Of a DNA stretch of 64,000 bases, positions 9,849 to 21,771 are shown in pieces. The translations under genes were made by a program, and so were the position numbers. This DNA comes from Plotosus lineatus (lineage: Eukaryota > Chordata > Actinopteri > Siluriformes > Plotosidae). Position 1 is the first letter of the stretch. The number at the start of each line of letters is the position of its first letter. The notes beneath the pieces were generated by a model. The model worked only from the letters and a program-made list of their open reading frames with translations. It was not told where the DNA came from and did no database searches. The stretch covers positions 16,007,501 through 16,071,500 of the forward strand of contig CM045733.1 in assembly GCA_024760905.1 (NCBI GenBank), read 5' to 3'.

Positions 9849-10576
9849 CATTTCTCAGTTATTATCTGCCTGCATTTTACTTTTAATATTTTTTTATTTG
9901 AACGCAGCATCATTAAACTTGTAAAAGTGACAAAAATGCAAATCATGCCTCATCACAGGGATTATGTGTGATATTTAATTGTGAACCTAAATTACACAAC
10001 CATGATCGGCGTAGTTTCTTTATGAATTTTACCATGAATACATCTTCAGTGGTATTATTTCCCCACTGAATGAACACAGTTTGAACATTTGGTCTGATTC
10101 TGTGCTTCGAATGGGCTCAGCCTCAAAGCTCAGCATTTTTGTGCATTTATGAACACGACAATTGGTCTGAGTAGGGTGCATTTGGGGCTCATTTTGTGCT
10201 CCACATGACTTTAGCACTGTGAAAATAAACTGGGTTTCTGTGTGTTGCAGAAAATTGACATTTTGTTGTGTTCTTCGTTCCGTATCTGAAGAGTGCAGTT
10301 TCTTTTTTCACTCCCAAACCAAAAGTCCTGCCATTATTACCAGCGGCGATAGTAAACAGGGCTGAATATGGGTCATTTAAAAAGAACTGGATATGAAAAC
10401 ATATTGTAGAAAGTTTGGACTAAGGCTCCGATGAGACCACTTCACCACCATTTAGTTCAGTTAGTGTTAGGATTTATGTTAAATTGCTGATGCACTTGTT
10501 TTGAAGAAAAAAAAAAATGCAGACTGTTATAGGTTTCTCTGAAAATACATATTGCTAATGCTAATGATTAACTAAA
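9849..10576. other. Unassigned sequence
   Basis: Unique-looking DNA without element ends. It could be unconstrained or hold conserved non-coding sequence; nothing here decides it. Confidence 0.5.
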
Positions 10577-10586
10577 GAATAATTAG

Positions 10587-10934
10587 CCGGGCAGCAGTGG
10601 CCTGGTGGTAAAGGTGCTGGATCACTGATCCTAAGGTTGGGGGTTCAAGCCCCACTCACCACATGTTGTCACTGACCCCCCACCCCCCCCCCCACCCCCA
10701 GTGCAGCTAATTGGGTTATCAAAGGCCGGCCATTTCTCTCACTGTCTATGGTGTGAGGTTCATGTAAAGGAACCATTGCTGACTTTCGACAAGACTAGCC
10801 GCATAGCGGTCAGTGTGTTTCCACCATGCGATGGCCTGGCAAGCTGTCCAGGGTGTACTCTGCCCTAGCTCGGAGTCGGCTGGGATGGGCATCAGCCTCC
10901 CTTTTAAGAGGTTACAGAAAATGTACGAACGAAT
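10587..10934 (+). mobile_element. SINE-B, full length
   Basis: GGGCAGCAGTGGCCTGGTGG head, a B box close to GGTTCAAGCC, body, and an L2-type tail ending in (GAAT)n. GAATAATTAG at 10577-10586 and 10935-10944 is the target duplication. Confidence 0.9.
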
Positions 10935-10944
10935 GAATAATTAG

Positions 10945-11705
10945 TCTTCTTCAGACAACCCGTTTGTGTGGGATGCCTTCAGAATGCATCGAGCGTGTCC
11001 AAGCCAGCCATGTCTTCCAGGTAATGTGTATCACTTTACATTTCTCAGCAGTTTTTCCAACAATTGTCTGCCTGTGACACATAATCCAAAAACTAATTGC
11101 TTCAAAGACTTTTGCTTGGCAGACAAATTAGGCTAAATGTCAGCATAAAAAAATTCAAAGGACCGGGTCTCATTTGCACATGTAAGCTCACGCCTCTGTG
11201 GCATTTTCAGGTGACTTTTGACATGACCTTCAAATCCAAACATCACCCCCCCTCCCCTCCCCCCCAGCCCCGCCCTGGATTCTGATTTGGATGTTCGGTC
11301 TATGCAAAAGTCATACCTTTTTTTTAAGCTACATAATTTTCTCACAAATAATAATGACAGGCCGGGGGGTGGGTGGGGATGAAAAAGCAATAACGTCGAG
11401 AGTCAAGTTCTTCGAAGGCCTAATTAAAGAAGAGTTTAGTGGTTTCAGTTCCAGCACAGCTGCTTCCTCAAATGGTAGGCGATTATCTGATGAGCTGAAC
11501 CAGGTGTGCGAAATCAGGGGGAAAAAACAACCGCAGAAGGACAGGGCTTCATTTTGTACTGAACAGATTAAATGCAGATCCGTGTACTGTACTGTCTCGA
11601 GCGGTGATATTTCAATCACACTCAACACAGAGAGCAAAATTATAAGGCCGACTGAGAGACAGAACTTAAGCATGTTTATTTAACTAATGTATGCAATTAC
11701 CTTTT
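10945..11705. other. Unassigned sequence next to the GA array
   Basis: No repeat family recognised. Long frames on both strands (11291-11683 plus, 11329-11673 minus) overlap and show no familiar domain. A C-rich run (CACCCCCCCTCCCCTCC) lies near 11250. Confidence 0.5.
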
Positions 11706-11709
11706 TTCA

Positions 11710-12465
<756 letters not shown>

Positions 12466-12554
<89 letters not shown>

Positions 12555-12564
12555 TGTGTGTGTG
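12466..12564. repeat. (GT)n array joined to the GA array
   Basis: About 47 GT units follow the GA array with no spacer, making a compound microsatellite of about 850 bp. Confidence 0.95.
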
Positions 12565-12745
12565 TTGGCCCTGCAACGATCTGGTAAGCTGTTCAAAGTG
12601 TACCCAGTCTTCCTGAAGTGTGTTCTGTGATGACAGCCGCTATGTGACCGGAGTAGGCGTAAGTGGTTAAGGGTGGACCCCACCTACATCCAGCCTCGTC
12701 TCTGACCCTAATAAAGGATGAAGTGATTCAGGAAATAGAATGAAA
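12565..12745 (+). mobile_element. V-SINE/L2-type tail fragment
   Basis: TTGGCCCTGCAACGATCTGG, AAGCTGTTCAAAGTGTACCC and CCTAATAAAGGATGAAGTGA are a diverged L2-type tail. The (GT)n array sits where V-SINEs often carry GTGTGTG before the tail. Confidence 0.6.
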
Positions 12746-12854
12746 ATAAAATCAGGACATCCTGTTCTTTCTTTTTAAATTTCCTGTTAAATATTGTATA
12801 GATTGTACGAATATAGATTTGCCTTGAACATGTCCTAATTTCAGTACTTTAAAG

Positions 12855-13188
12855 CAGGGGTCCCCAACCCTCTGTCCATAGACCGGTACCGGTCCGCGGA
12901 TCATTTGCTACTGTTCTTCAAACAAAATCTCTCATGGTACAAATGATAGTTCTTTTTATTCAAGGTTCCGGGTCTTATTTAAAAAAAAACAAAAAACGAC
13001 TGTTTCTGACATTGTCACAGAAGCAATGAAAGCCCGTCTTCCGTTTTCAACCACAGATCTTTGTGAGGCGGAGTTTTCTGCGGTGACACCCACCAAAACA
13101 AGACTACGGAATAGACTCTTACCGGTCCGCGGAAACATTTTCATACATAAAACGGGTCCCTGGTGCAAAGAAAGGGTGGACACCGCTG
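12855..13188 (+). mobile_element. hAT (Charlie-type) element, internally deleted
   Basis: CAGGGGTCCCCAACCC at the left is mirrored by GGGTGGACACCGCTG at the right. The 8-bp duplication CTTTAAAG (12847-12854 and 13189-13196) is exact, as hAT transposases make. It carries a remnant of the transposase C-terminus. Confidence 0.92.
13026..13115 (+). pseudogene. hAT transposase C-terminal (dimerisation) remnant
   Basis: The frame reads DLCEAEFSAVTPTKTRLRNRL-like residues, matching the CE-xFS-x-KTRxRxRL pattern of the hAT C-terminal dimerisation domain. Only about 30 codons survive; the catalytic domain is absent. Confidence 0.75.
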
Positions 13189-13209
13189 CTTTAAAGCACA
13201 ACATACAGT

Positions 13210-13512
13210 GGGGCCGGTGGCGTAGTGGTTAGGGCGCTGGCCTCATGCTCAGGAGGTTGTGTGTTCGAATCCCAGTTAGACCCCCACTTTGCTAAGACCC
13301 CTGGGCAAGAACTTAACCTCAAGTGTGCCTTTGTTCACCCAGCAGTATAACTGGGTACCAGTAAAAATATACTGGGAAGGGAACCTGCGATGGACTAGCG
13401 TCCCATCCAGGAGGAGTTGAAGTCCTGGTAGCTTCACGCTATGGAAACCGGAATAAGCACCGGCCTGATGAGCCACCAGGCTCGGGTGTAAAAAAGCCCA
13501 ACTGACTACCAA
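13210..13512 (+). mobile_element. SINE-C, near full length
   Basis: A box TGGCGTAGTGG, B box GTTCGAATCCC, then GACCCCTGGGCAAGAACTTA, TGGACTAGCGTCCCATCCAG and the 3' part with CTGATGAGCCACCAGGCTCG. Two further copies are at 28817-29117 and 63712-64000, both on the minus strand. Confidence 0.8.
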
Positions 13513-14003
13513 CTAAAGCGCAGAATACACATTTATATGTCCTGTACGTCTATGAGAAAGGGAGTATAATACAGAAAGTAAGGAGATGTTTAAATGTAAA
13601 CAAACAATTTATTTAGAGAAGCTGTAATTAAATCTGCACACACATCAATGTAGGTGCAGAGACGTCTTAAGAACCTTGAAGGGAAAATAATTTGAATGTC
13701 TTGCAAGTGATTAAAATGTAAAATATTTTGAAAACATATATTAAAAAATAGGTTTTAGCAACATTTTAAACATTCAACAGCAATTGTTTTATTCTCATGT
13801 TGCAGGTGTATGCATGCTGCTTTGCCATTCATTATAAAGCACAGAAGTAGTTCAGTGATTACCATCAGAGATGCAAAATTAGCAGCCCATGTGACCACGG
13901 CAAGCTGATCACATGTCTGGATTTGTACAGGAAAAAAGCACAATCCTGAATGTTGATGATTTTTGGAAATATATTCGATTCAATTGCGTACGTCTTATTA
14001 GGA
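13513..14003. other. Unassigned sequence
   Basis: AT-rich, no recognisable element. Confidence 0.5.
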
Positions 14004-14005
14004 TA

Positions 14006-14901
14006 CAGTAGGCCCTTGACCATTCGCGGTTCAGCGCTCGCGCTCCAGCATACTCGCGGATTGGCGACAAACCCAGAAGTAACTGGCACATGATTTATAT
14101 TTAGCTAATAGCTGAGAGCTTCTGTTTCTCCCTCCTGCTGATTGGTTGCAGATGATGTGTACACATCTTTTTTTCTCGTTCCCGCAAAATTTATCAAATG
14201 TGATTGCCTGAATTGTGGAGTAAATTTTTTTCGTATGTTTTTAATGATTATTGAAGCCCTATGATGCCACTCAAACGCCCTGCATCTTCACTAGCTTCTG
14301 GTAAGGAGCCTAAGTGCTTCATTATCACAGTACAAAATTACAAAGTTTTTACTTAATCATTACTACATTTTATTGCATTACTATTATTATACTCACGGAT
14401 TAGCGGCAAACCAGGAAAATACTGGCGCGTGATTCAAATTTAGCCAATGGCTGAGAGCTTTGTTTCTCCCTCCGGCTGATTGGTTTCAGATCATGTGTAC
14501 ACCTCGTTTTTATCCTTCGCGCCCGTGTCATCAGAGTGATTGCTTGAATTGTGAATTCACGTTTTTTTCGTTTGTTTTTAATGATTATTTAAGCGCAGTG
14601 ATGTCACTCAAACGCCCTGCATCTTCTCTAGCTTCCGATAAGGAGTTTAAGTGCTTTATTTTATTAATAAATATTATCACAGTACAAAATTTAAAAGGTT
14701 TTCTTAATCATTACCACATTTTACTGTATTATTACTGTATTAATGAGTAAGACTGTCTATAGACTATGTTTAGGAAACATATTTTAGCACATGGAATATC
14801 ATACATAGGGTTTTAAAACTACGTCAATAACTCGCAGATTTTCGTGATCCACAGGCGGAACTGGCCGGAACCGGACCATTGCAAAAAACAGGGGCCTACT
14901 A
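14006..14901 (+). mobile_element. Tigger-2 element, 896 bp
   Basis: CAGTAGGCCCTTGACCATTC at the left end and reverse TAGTAGGCCCCTGTTTTTTG at the right are flanked by TA. The interior is two ~337-bp direct units (about 14050-14386 and 14387-14720). Each holds a short start resembling a Tigger/pogo transposase N-terminus (MPLKRPASS at 14264, MSLKRPASS at 14601). Neither frame continues. Confidence 0.8.
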
Positions 14902-15097
14902 TACATTAATTGGAAATATTAGGTTAAATTTCTTGCATTGTAATATAAGGCATATTCCCCAACAGGACAAGTGTTTTTAATTTAATTCACCTTGTCTGAT
15001 CACTTAGTTTGTCCATCTTCACCCTGTTGTGCTTTATACTTTCCTACAGAGGCGCATTCGAGTAAGTGTGCATTTCTCAAGCTTATTTTATTCTCCT

Positions 15098-15462
15098 AGG
15101 GGGCAGTGATGGTCTAGTGGTATAGGGCGCTGGATCGCTGATCCAAAGGTTGGGGGTTCGAGTCCCACTCTCCACAAGGTTGTCACTGTCGTCCCCCCCC
15201 CCCAGTGGAGCTAACTGGGTTATCAAAGGCGGGCCATGTCTCTCACTGTCTATGGTGTGAGGCATGTAAAAGAACCATTGCTGACTTTCGACAAGAGTAG
15301 GCTGCAAAGCCATCAGCGTGTTTCCGCCCTGCGATGGCCTGGCGAGCTGTCCAGGGTGTACTCTGCCCTCGCCCAAAGTTGGCTGGGATGGGCACCAGCC
15401 TCCCCATGACCCAAATTAGGATTAAGCGGTTACAGAAAATGAACTGATGAAATGATGAACTG
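15098..15462 (+). mobile_element. SINE-B, full length
   Basis: GGGGGCAGTGATGGTCTAGT head to GGTTACAGAAAATGAACTGA tail. ATTTTATTCTCCT is repeated at 15085-15097 and 15463-15475. Confidence 0.93.
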
Positions 15463-15587
15463 ATTTTATTCTCCTGCCTCTTCTGGCTTTCTGACTCTTA
15501 CCTCTATCTGTGGGTTGATTACGGATCATCCTGGATTGCTGATGATGGACATTCTGACAACCCAATAGATTCGATTCATGATGATTG

Positions 15588-17800
15588 ATTCAATTCAATT
15601 CAATTCAATTTCATTTGTATAGCATTTTATACAATTGACATTGTCACAAAGCAGCTTTACACAGTAAAAGTAGGAATTTACAAATTATAAATAATTTAAA
15701 CATTTTCTTCAACCCCTACGCGTCCCTAATGATCGTCGCCCGTGGTGACGGTGGCAAGGACAAACTCCCTCAGTAGATGCAAGGAAGAAACATTGAGAGG
15801 AACGAAGCCCAAAAGTGAAACCTATCCTCATTTGGGTGAAACCATGAGGATACAAACTATATATGAGACATTCTCTACAGGCCAAAATGTAGTCCGATTG
15901 GTTATACAACAGCTATAAGTCCTAAATAATTGCAGGAAAAGTTTATATCACCAGCAGTGAAAAGTCATCTTCACAGTCTGATCCAGGCAGGATCAGCACA
16001 CAAGGACAGACTACAGGACTCAGAAAGCAGAAAGATCATGATCGCCAGCATCCCAGAAGAAGAATATGGGGGGGGGGGTGGAGACGGGGCGAGAGAGAGA
16101 GCGAGAGCAAGAGAGGGAGAGATTGTTAGGTTTACTCATAATAGTGGAGTGGAAACAGAAGAATTTATTATTGCTGAGTGCAGCAGGGACTCCAGCATGA
16201 CTGGCTATGCAGCATAACTAAAAGAGAGAGAGAGAACCAGAAGGAAGGCAGACATGAGGGACCCTATCACATGGGGAAATCAGCTACCCCACTGTCAACG
16301 GACCTGGGTGAGCATGTAGAGTGAAGGAGTGACAGCATCCTAACATCACCGTTCATCAGAACTCTCTATGCCTGAGACCCCCGGATCTGCCGCTTTACAT
16401 AATAAAAGCCTATTAACAAAATGCTCCACTAAACAAGTACAAGTTTTCAGCCTCGTAATAAAAACAGACACTGTGTCTGAGTCCCGAGCATTAACTGGAA
16501 GGTTATTCCATAACTGTGAGGCTTTAAGAGAAAGCTCTGCCCCCTGCAGTAGTCTTCATTATTCAGGGTGTCACAAAGCAACCTGGCACGTTTTGCTCTG
16601 AAGGGGTGTCTTGGATCATAAACAACAAGACGTTCGCTAAGATCTGCAGTGGTGGTCTAGTGGTATAGGGCGCTGGATCGCTGATCCAAAGGTTTGGGGT
16701 TCGAGTTCCACTCTCCACAAGGGTGTCACTGTCCCCCCCCCCCCCCCAGTGCAGCGAACTGGGTTATCAAAGGCCGGCCATGTCTCTCACTGTCTATGGT
16801 GTGAGGCATGTAAAAGAATCATTGCTGATTTTCAACAAGAGTAGCTGCAAAGCCGTCAGCGTGTTTCTGCCCTGCGATGGCCTGGCGAGCTGGCCAGGGT
16901 GTACTCTTCCCTCGCCCGGAGTTGGCAGGGATGGGCGCCAGCCTCCCCGCGACCCTAATAAGGATTAAGTGGTTACAGAAAATGAACTGAGCTGAACATT
17001 CGCTAAGATAATGTGGCGTCAGACCATTAAGTGCTTTATAGGTTAAAAGTAGTATTTTATATTCGATTCAAAATTTAACTTGGAGCCAGTGCGGTTTAAA
17101 TAAGATGCGGATGATAGGCTCATGTCTTCTAGTTCTAATAAAGACTCTTGCTGCTGCATTATGGACTAACTGGAGATTTTTTATTACCTATTAGAACATC
17201 CAGACAGTAACACATTACAATAATCTAATCTCAAAGTAACAAAAGAATGAACAAATTTTTCCACATCATGCAGTGACATCATATTTCTCATACAGTATTA
17301 GCAATATTCTTGAGATGAAAGAAGGCTACCTGAGCAATATTATCTATATGAGTTTTAAATGAAAGACCAGGGTCAATAATCATGCCAAGGACCTTTACTC
17401 TTTGACATGATGAGACTGAAATCCCATCTAAACCTATTATATAACTAGAAACCCTATTTCTAGCTGTTTGTACAAGTATTTATGTCTTATCAGGGCTTAA
17501 GAGCAAGTTAGTAAGCATCCAGTGTCTAATGTCCTCGGCACATTTTCAGCTTTATTAAGCTGATGTCTCTCATCTAGCTTTGCTGAAATACATAACTGTG
17601 GATCATCAGCTGAACAATGAAAGCTAATACCATGGTCACTAATAATATTACCCAAAGGGAGCATGAATTGAGAGAAAAGCAACGGGCCTAGGAGAGAACC
17701 TTGTGGAACACCATACGTAATATTAGAACATACAGAAAAATCACCATTTATATCTACAAACTGATAATGGTCAGTTAGTCCTAATCAATCAGTCCTAATA
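15588..17800 (-). mobile_element. L2-type LINE, 3' half, minus strand
   Basis: The 3' terminus is at the left: read on the minus strand it ends GTAAAGCTGCTTTGTGACAA ... (AATTG)n, a tail common in fish L2-type LINEs. Between about 16340 and 17790 the minus strand keeps decayed reverse-transcriptase sequence: SLLGPLLFSQFMLPLGN, HGISFHCSADDPQLCIS (the YADD box is changed to SADD) and PHWLQVKF (the 'HWLPVKFRIEYK' block). Stops and shifts are present and the 5' half with endonuclease is missing. A SINE-B sits inside at 16644-16998. Confidence 0.82.
16644..16998 (+). mobile_element. SINE-B inserted in the L2-type LINE
   Basis: CTGCAGTGGTGGTCTAGTGG head to L2-type tail. TTCGCTAAGAT repeats at 16633-16643 and 16999-17009, so the LINE was already in place. 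Confidence 0.92.
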
Positions 17801-18255
17801 AAACACACACTAACGATGCACATTTCTGTCCTTTATTTCACCCCACATTATGCTAAGGTATTTCACAGTACTATGATGCCCAATGCTTCTGCAACTACTG
17901 AGTACACTACTTATCCCAAAGCTCAAATGTGGTTGCACTACACACATCTGTGACAAACACTTCCATAGAGCATTTTTATTATATTTTTTATAGAAACAGT
18001 ATGTCCTTCCATCCATCCATCCATCAGTTTGTTAGTGTAATAAACTTGGAAGGAAATGACATAGGATCACCAATCTTGGTGTATGGCTCCCCGTCAGGGG
18101 CCAATAGTGTGAGATTGCATATGGCTCAAACAGTTCACTTTTTCTACATCTGGCTTGTCATAGGACGTGGTGTATTAATTGTGGAAGAAAATGATTAAGG
18201 ATCACCACCACATTTGGTGAATGGGCTCCCTCAGGAAGGTCTCAGTTGGGATTTT
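17801..18255. other. Unassigned sequence with short (CCAT)n
   Basis: Unique-looking apart from TCCATCCATCCATCCATC near 18008. A ~40-bp phrase (GTATTAATTGTGGAAG / GAAATGACATAGGATCACCA) is loosely repeated, suggesting an unclassified repeat. Confidence 0.45.
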
Positions 18256-18323
18256 ATATGGGGATATATATATATATGATATATTATTATATTTATTATT
18301 TATATCTATTTATGTATATATAG

Positions 18324-18400
<77 letters not shown>
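18256..18400. repeat. (AT)n-rich array
   Basis: TA-rich lead-in followed by about 70 bp of pure AT. Confidence 0.93.
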
Positions 18401-18402
<2 letters not shown>

Positions 18403-18491
18403 CAAAGAGATGATTCATGGATGTGGTGAAGGAGGACATGAAGGCAGTTGGTGGAAGAGAAGAAGAACAGCCAAAAGGAAAAGAAGAAGAT
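18401..18491 (+). mobile_element. RTE LINE 3' end, tiny copy inside AT array
   Basis: ATGATTCATGGATGTGGTGA ... GGAGGACATGAAGGCAGTTG and the terminal ACAGCCAAAAGGAAAAGAAG (GAA)n. About 45 bp between the coding end and the tail are deleted compared with other copies. Confidence 0.8.
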
Positions 18492-18535
18492 ATATATATA
18501 TATATATATATATATTATTTTTTTAATTTTTTTTT

Positions 18536-18878
18536 CTCTCTCCTTTCGGCCTTTTCCCTTTATCAGGGGTCGCCACAGTGAATCATTCGCACGGTTGATT
18601 TAGCATAGGTTTTTATGTCGGATGCCCTTCCTGACACAACCCTTTAGCAAGGGACAGAAACACGCTGATGGCTTTGCAGCTACTCTTTTCTGAAAGTCAG
18701 CAATGGTTCTTTTACATGAACCTCACACCATAGACAGTGAGAGAAATGGCCCGCCTTTGATCACCCAGTTTGTTGCACTGGGGACAGTGGACAGTGACAA
18801 CCTTGTGGAGAGTGGGACAAGAACACCCAACCTTAGCATTAGCGATCCAGCACCCTATACCACTAGACCACCACTGCC

Positions 18879-18880
<2 letters not shown>
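18536..18880 (-). mobile_element. SINE-A inserted in AT array
   Basis: RTE-type end CTCCTTTCGGCCTTTTCCCT at the left and reverse head ending CCACTGCCCC at the right, with AT dinucleotides on both sides as probable target duplication. Confidence 0.85.
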
Positions 18881-18970
<90 letters not shown>

Positions 18971-18983
18971 ATATATATATATA
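18881..18983. repeat. (AT)n array
   Basis: About 45 AT units with a short GTGTGT interruption. Confidence 0.93.
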
Positions 18984-19090
18984 TTTTGCAATGGATCTTA
19001 TTATGAAATGGTTCGCTCAGCAGGCGTATCTGAGCCCCTGTTGTGTTTCTTTGTTTGCTTTTTGTAATTTTAATTAATTAATTTATTTAT

Positions 19091-19094
<4 letters not shown>

Positions 19095-19148
<54 letters not shown>

Positions 19149-19153
19149 TGTGT

Positions 19154-19192
<39 letters not shown>
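19095..19192. repeat. (GT)n array
   Basis: About 48 GT units with two CT variants. Confidence 0.94.
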
Positions 19193-19194
<2 letters not shown>

Positions 19195-19708
19195 AGTGCA
19201 ATGAAAAGCCATTGTAATGACTTTGCTTGATAGATTCAGTCCCCCTTGCAGTTTTACATGTCATAGAAAAAAAAAGAAAAGAAACGAAAAGGTCACACAG
19301 ACACGAGTAATAACTTTTGATGCACCGTGTAAAAAGAAAGAAACTTGGCTAATCATTTGTGGCTGAATTGTCTTCTACACAGAAATGTATATCCCTGTCA
19401 GTGTCCGGTGCTCTTAACAAGCTCAGAATACGAAATCAAATTGTATAAACTTTACATTTGAGTTCGGTTTTCACGGATAGGCTGTCAGTATAGCATTGGG
19501 TAGCACAGTGAAGCTTTTACCGCTCAAAAGATGAAATTCCAAACTGAATTTCACTGTTTACTTTTCTAAACTGGAAAAAAAAAATAGAGCTATAAATATA
19601 TGTGTGATGTTAAAAGGTTAATTTTTTTATATTCCTGCAGAAATATGATTTAAAACATCTTGAAGCTCATGAGTAGACGAAGAAGCCAATTTATGAAGTG
19701 AGACAATA
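19193..19708. other. Unassigned sequence
   Basis: No recognisable element or exon. Confidence 0.5.
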
Positions 19709-19709
19709 A

Positions 19710-19998
19710 TATTCATTCTTTCATCTTCTAAGCCACTTTATTATTATTAGGGTTGCAGGGAAACTGGTGCCTATCTCAGTCAACGCTGGTCGAAGGCAGG
19801 ATACACCCTGAATCGCATTGCCAACACACCTACAACCATTCACACTCACACCTAGGAGCAATCTGGATCCTCCTGTTAGCCTACTGTGCATGTTTTTGGA
19901 AAGTGGGAGGAAACTGGAGTACCCAAAGGAAAGCTACACAAGCACAGGGTGAAAACAGAACACACAGAAAACACCCAGCGCAATGACTTGCTGCCCAA
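19710..19998 (-). mobile_element. V-SINE copy, minus strand
   Basis: Reverse L2-type tail (AAGCCACTTTATTATTATTA, TCAACGCTGGTCGAAGGCAG), then CACTCACACCTAGGAGCAAT, and the reverse core (AGTGGGAGGAAACTGGAGTA). The tRNA head region is mostly gone. Confidence 0.75.
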
Positions 19999-20101
19999 TA
20001 AAAATATTACATTTGTTCATTTATTTATTAATGAAAATCATTGAATATAACAACTACAGTACAGACACAAGTATTACACCAAGCAATGACTAAAGAATTC
20101 A

Positions 20102-20442
20102 TTTCTGTCATTTTCTGTAACCGCTTAATGCTAATTAGGGTCACGGGGAGGCTGGCGCCCATCCCAGCCGACTCTGGGCGAGGGCAGAGTACACCCTGGA
20201 CAGCTCTCTAGGCCATTGCAGGGCAGAAACACGCTGACGGCTATGCAGTTACTCTTGTTGAACATCAGCAATGGTTCCTTTACATGAACCTCACACCATA
20301 GACAGTGAGAGACACGGCCAGCCTTTTATAACCCAGTTACTGCACTGGTGGGACAGTGACAACCCATTGAAGAGTGGGGCTTGAACCTCCAACCTTAGGG
20401 TCAGTGATCCAGCACCTTTACCACCTGACCACCACTGCCCGA
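20102..20442 (-). mobile_element. SINE-B, minus strand
   Basis: TTTCTGTAACCGCTTAATGC tail at the left, head (ACCACCACTGCCC) at the right. GACTAAAGAATTCA (20088-20101) and GACTAAAGAACTCA (20443-20456) are the target duplication with one mismatch. Confidence 0.9.
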
Positions 20443-20456
20443 GACTAAAGAACTCA

Positions 20457-21385
20457 ATTCAAGTCAGTTTTATTTGTATAACGCTTTTTAACAGCTGGGT
20501 TGTTGCAAAGCAGCTTTCCACAGTAAAAGTCAAAGCTTATAAAGTATAAAATAATTTAAATATTTCCTACAATCCCTGCACACCCCGAATGAGCTTCGGC
20601 CGCTGCGAGGGTGGCAAGGAAAAACTCCTTCAGTTGATCCAAGGAAGAAACCTTGAGAGGAACCAGGCCCAAAAGGGAAACCTGTCCTCATTTGGGTGAA
20701 ATCATAAAGATACAAATTATACATGGAAATTTATTACAGTCTGACTGGTTATACAACAACTGTCTGTCTGTCTTCCTTTCAGCTTTTTCCCTTTTACTCG
20801 GGAGTCGCCACAGCGAATCATCTGATTCGCACATTTGAGTTGGCAGAGGTTTTTACGTCGGATGCCCTTCCTGTCACAACCCTTTTAGCAAGGGACAGAA
20901 ACACGCTGACGACTTTGCAGCTACTCTTTACGAAAGTCAGCAATGGTTCTTTTACATGCCTCTCACCATAGACAGTGACAGACATGGCCCACCTTTGATA
21001 ACCCAGTTAGCTGCACTGGGGTGGGGGGGGTGGGGGGGACAGTGACAACTTGTGGAGAGTGGGACTCGAACCCCCAACCTTTGGATTAGTGATCCAGCGC
21101 CCTATACCACTAGACCACCACTGCCTCTGGTTATACAACAACTATAAGTCCTAAATAATTGTGGGAAAAGAGTGTACATCACCAGCAGTGAAAAGTCATG
21201 TTCATCGTCTGTTAGTGCACATCTGGGTCCATTTAGATCTTCATCAGAAGGGGGAGGGGCTTCCAAGATGAAAACTGCAGTCAGCTGCAGCAGTACACCA
21301 GGACAGACCACAGGACTCAGAAAGCACAAGGATCAAGATCACCAGCATCCCAGACGACGAATGTGTACAGACAGAGAGAGAGAGA
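20457..21385 (-). mobile_element. L2-type LINE 3' UTR, minus strand, split by SINE-A
   Basis: Same family as 15588-17800: CAGTTTTATTTGTATAACGC at the 3' terminus, then GCAAAGCAGCTTTCCACAGT, GGTGGCAAGGAAAAACTCCT and GAAACCTTGAGAGGAACCAG. It continues after the SINE with AACTATAAGTCCTAAATAAT and CAGGACTCAGAAAGCA. No coding part remains. Confidence 0.78.
20762..21126 (-). mobile_element. SINE-A inserted in the LINE 3' UTR
   Basis: CTGGTTATACAACAACT (17 bp) repeats at 20745-20761 and 21127-21143. The sequence is very close to the copy at 2615-2971, including the TCTGTCTGTCTTCC end. Confidence 0.94.
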
Positions 21386-21471
21386 ATCACATGCCAGTTA
21401 CTTACGGACAATCCGCAAATATGTGGGGGTGCGAGCGCAAAAAAACCCCATGAATTGTCAAGGGCCTACTG
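21386..21471 (-). mobile_element. Tigger-2 terminal fragment, minus strand
   Basis: Reverse of CAGTAGGCCCTTGACAATTC ... AAGTAACTGGCATGTGATTC. It shares not only the element end but also the flanking CTATTCACACAACA..TTTATCC with the fragment at 45253-45377. Confidence 0.68.
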
Positions 21472-21512
21472 TAATGTTGTGGATAAACTGTTGTGTGAAT
21501 AGTTCATGAGCT

Positions 21513-21771
21513 GACGGCACGATGGCGTAGTGGCTAGCACATCCGCTTCACAGCAAGAAGGCCTGGGTTTGATTCCAGACCTGGGTGTTGCTGTGTGGAA
21601 TTTGCATGTTTTCCCCCATTGCCCGTAGATGGGAGTGAGTCCGTATGTGGCCTGGTGAACCATACGGTAGATCATTGTGATCACATCCATGACAATCCCT
21701 GTATGAGCATCATTCAAGCTTCAGGGATCGACGTCCATTCCTCGTGATTGGATGTAGACGTAGATAGCGAG
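21513..21771 (+). mobile_element. V-SINE head with an unrelated 3' end
   Basis: GACGGCACGATGGCGTAGTG, TTTGATTCC (B box) and TGTGTGGAATTTGCATGTTT match the V-SINE head. It then jumps to TTGCCCGTAGATGGGAGTGA and an unfamiliar 3' part ending near GATGTAGACGTAGATAGCG. Most of the V-SINE core is deleted. Confidence 0.65.

Noticed and set aside
11329..11673. 114-codon minus-strand frame resembling a signal peptide start
   Set aside because: Overlaps another open frame on the other strand, no family recognised, lies next to low-complexity DNA.
13465..13500. CTGATGAGCC...GGCTCG in SINE-C looks like a hammerhead core with stem II
   Set aside because: The second core segment GAAA is missing (GGG follows), and there is no NUH-flanked stem III, so it is only a short hairpin.
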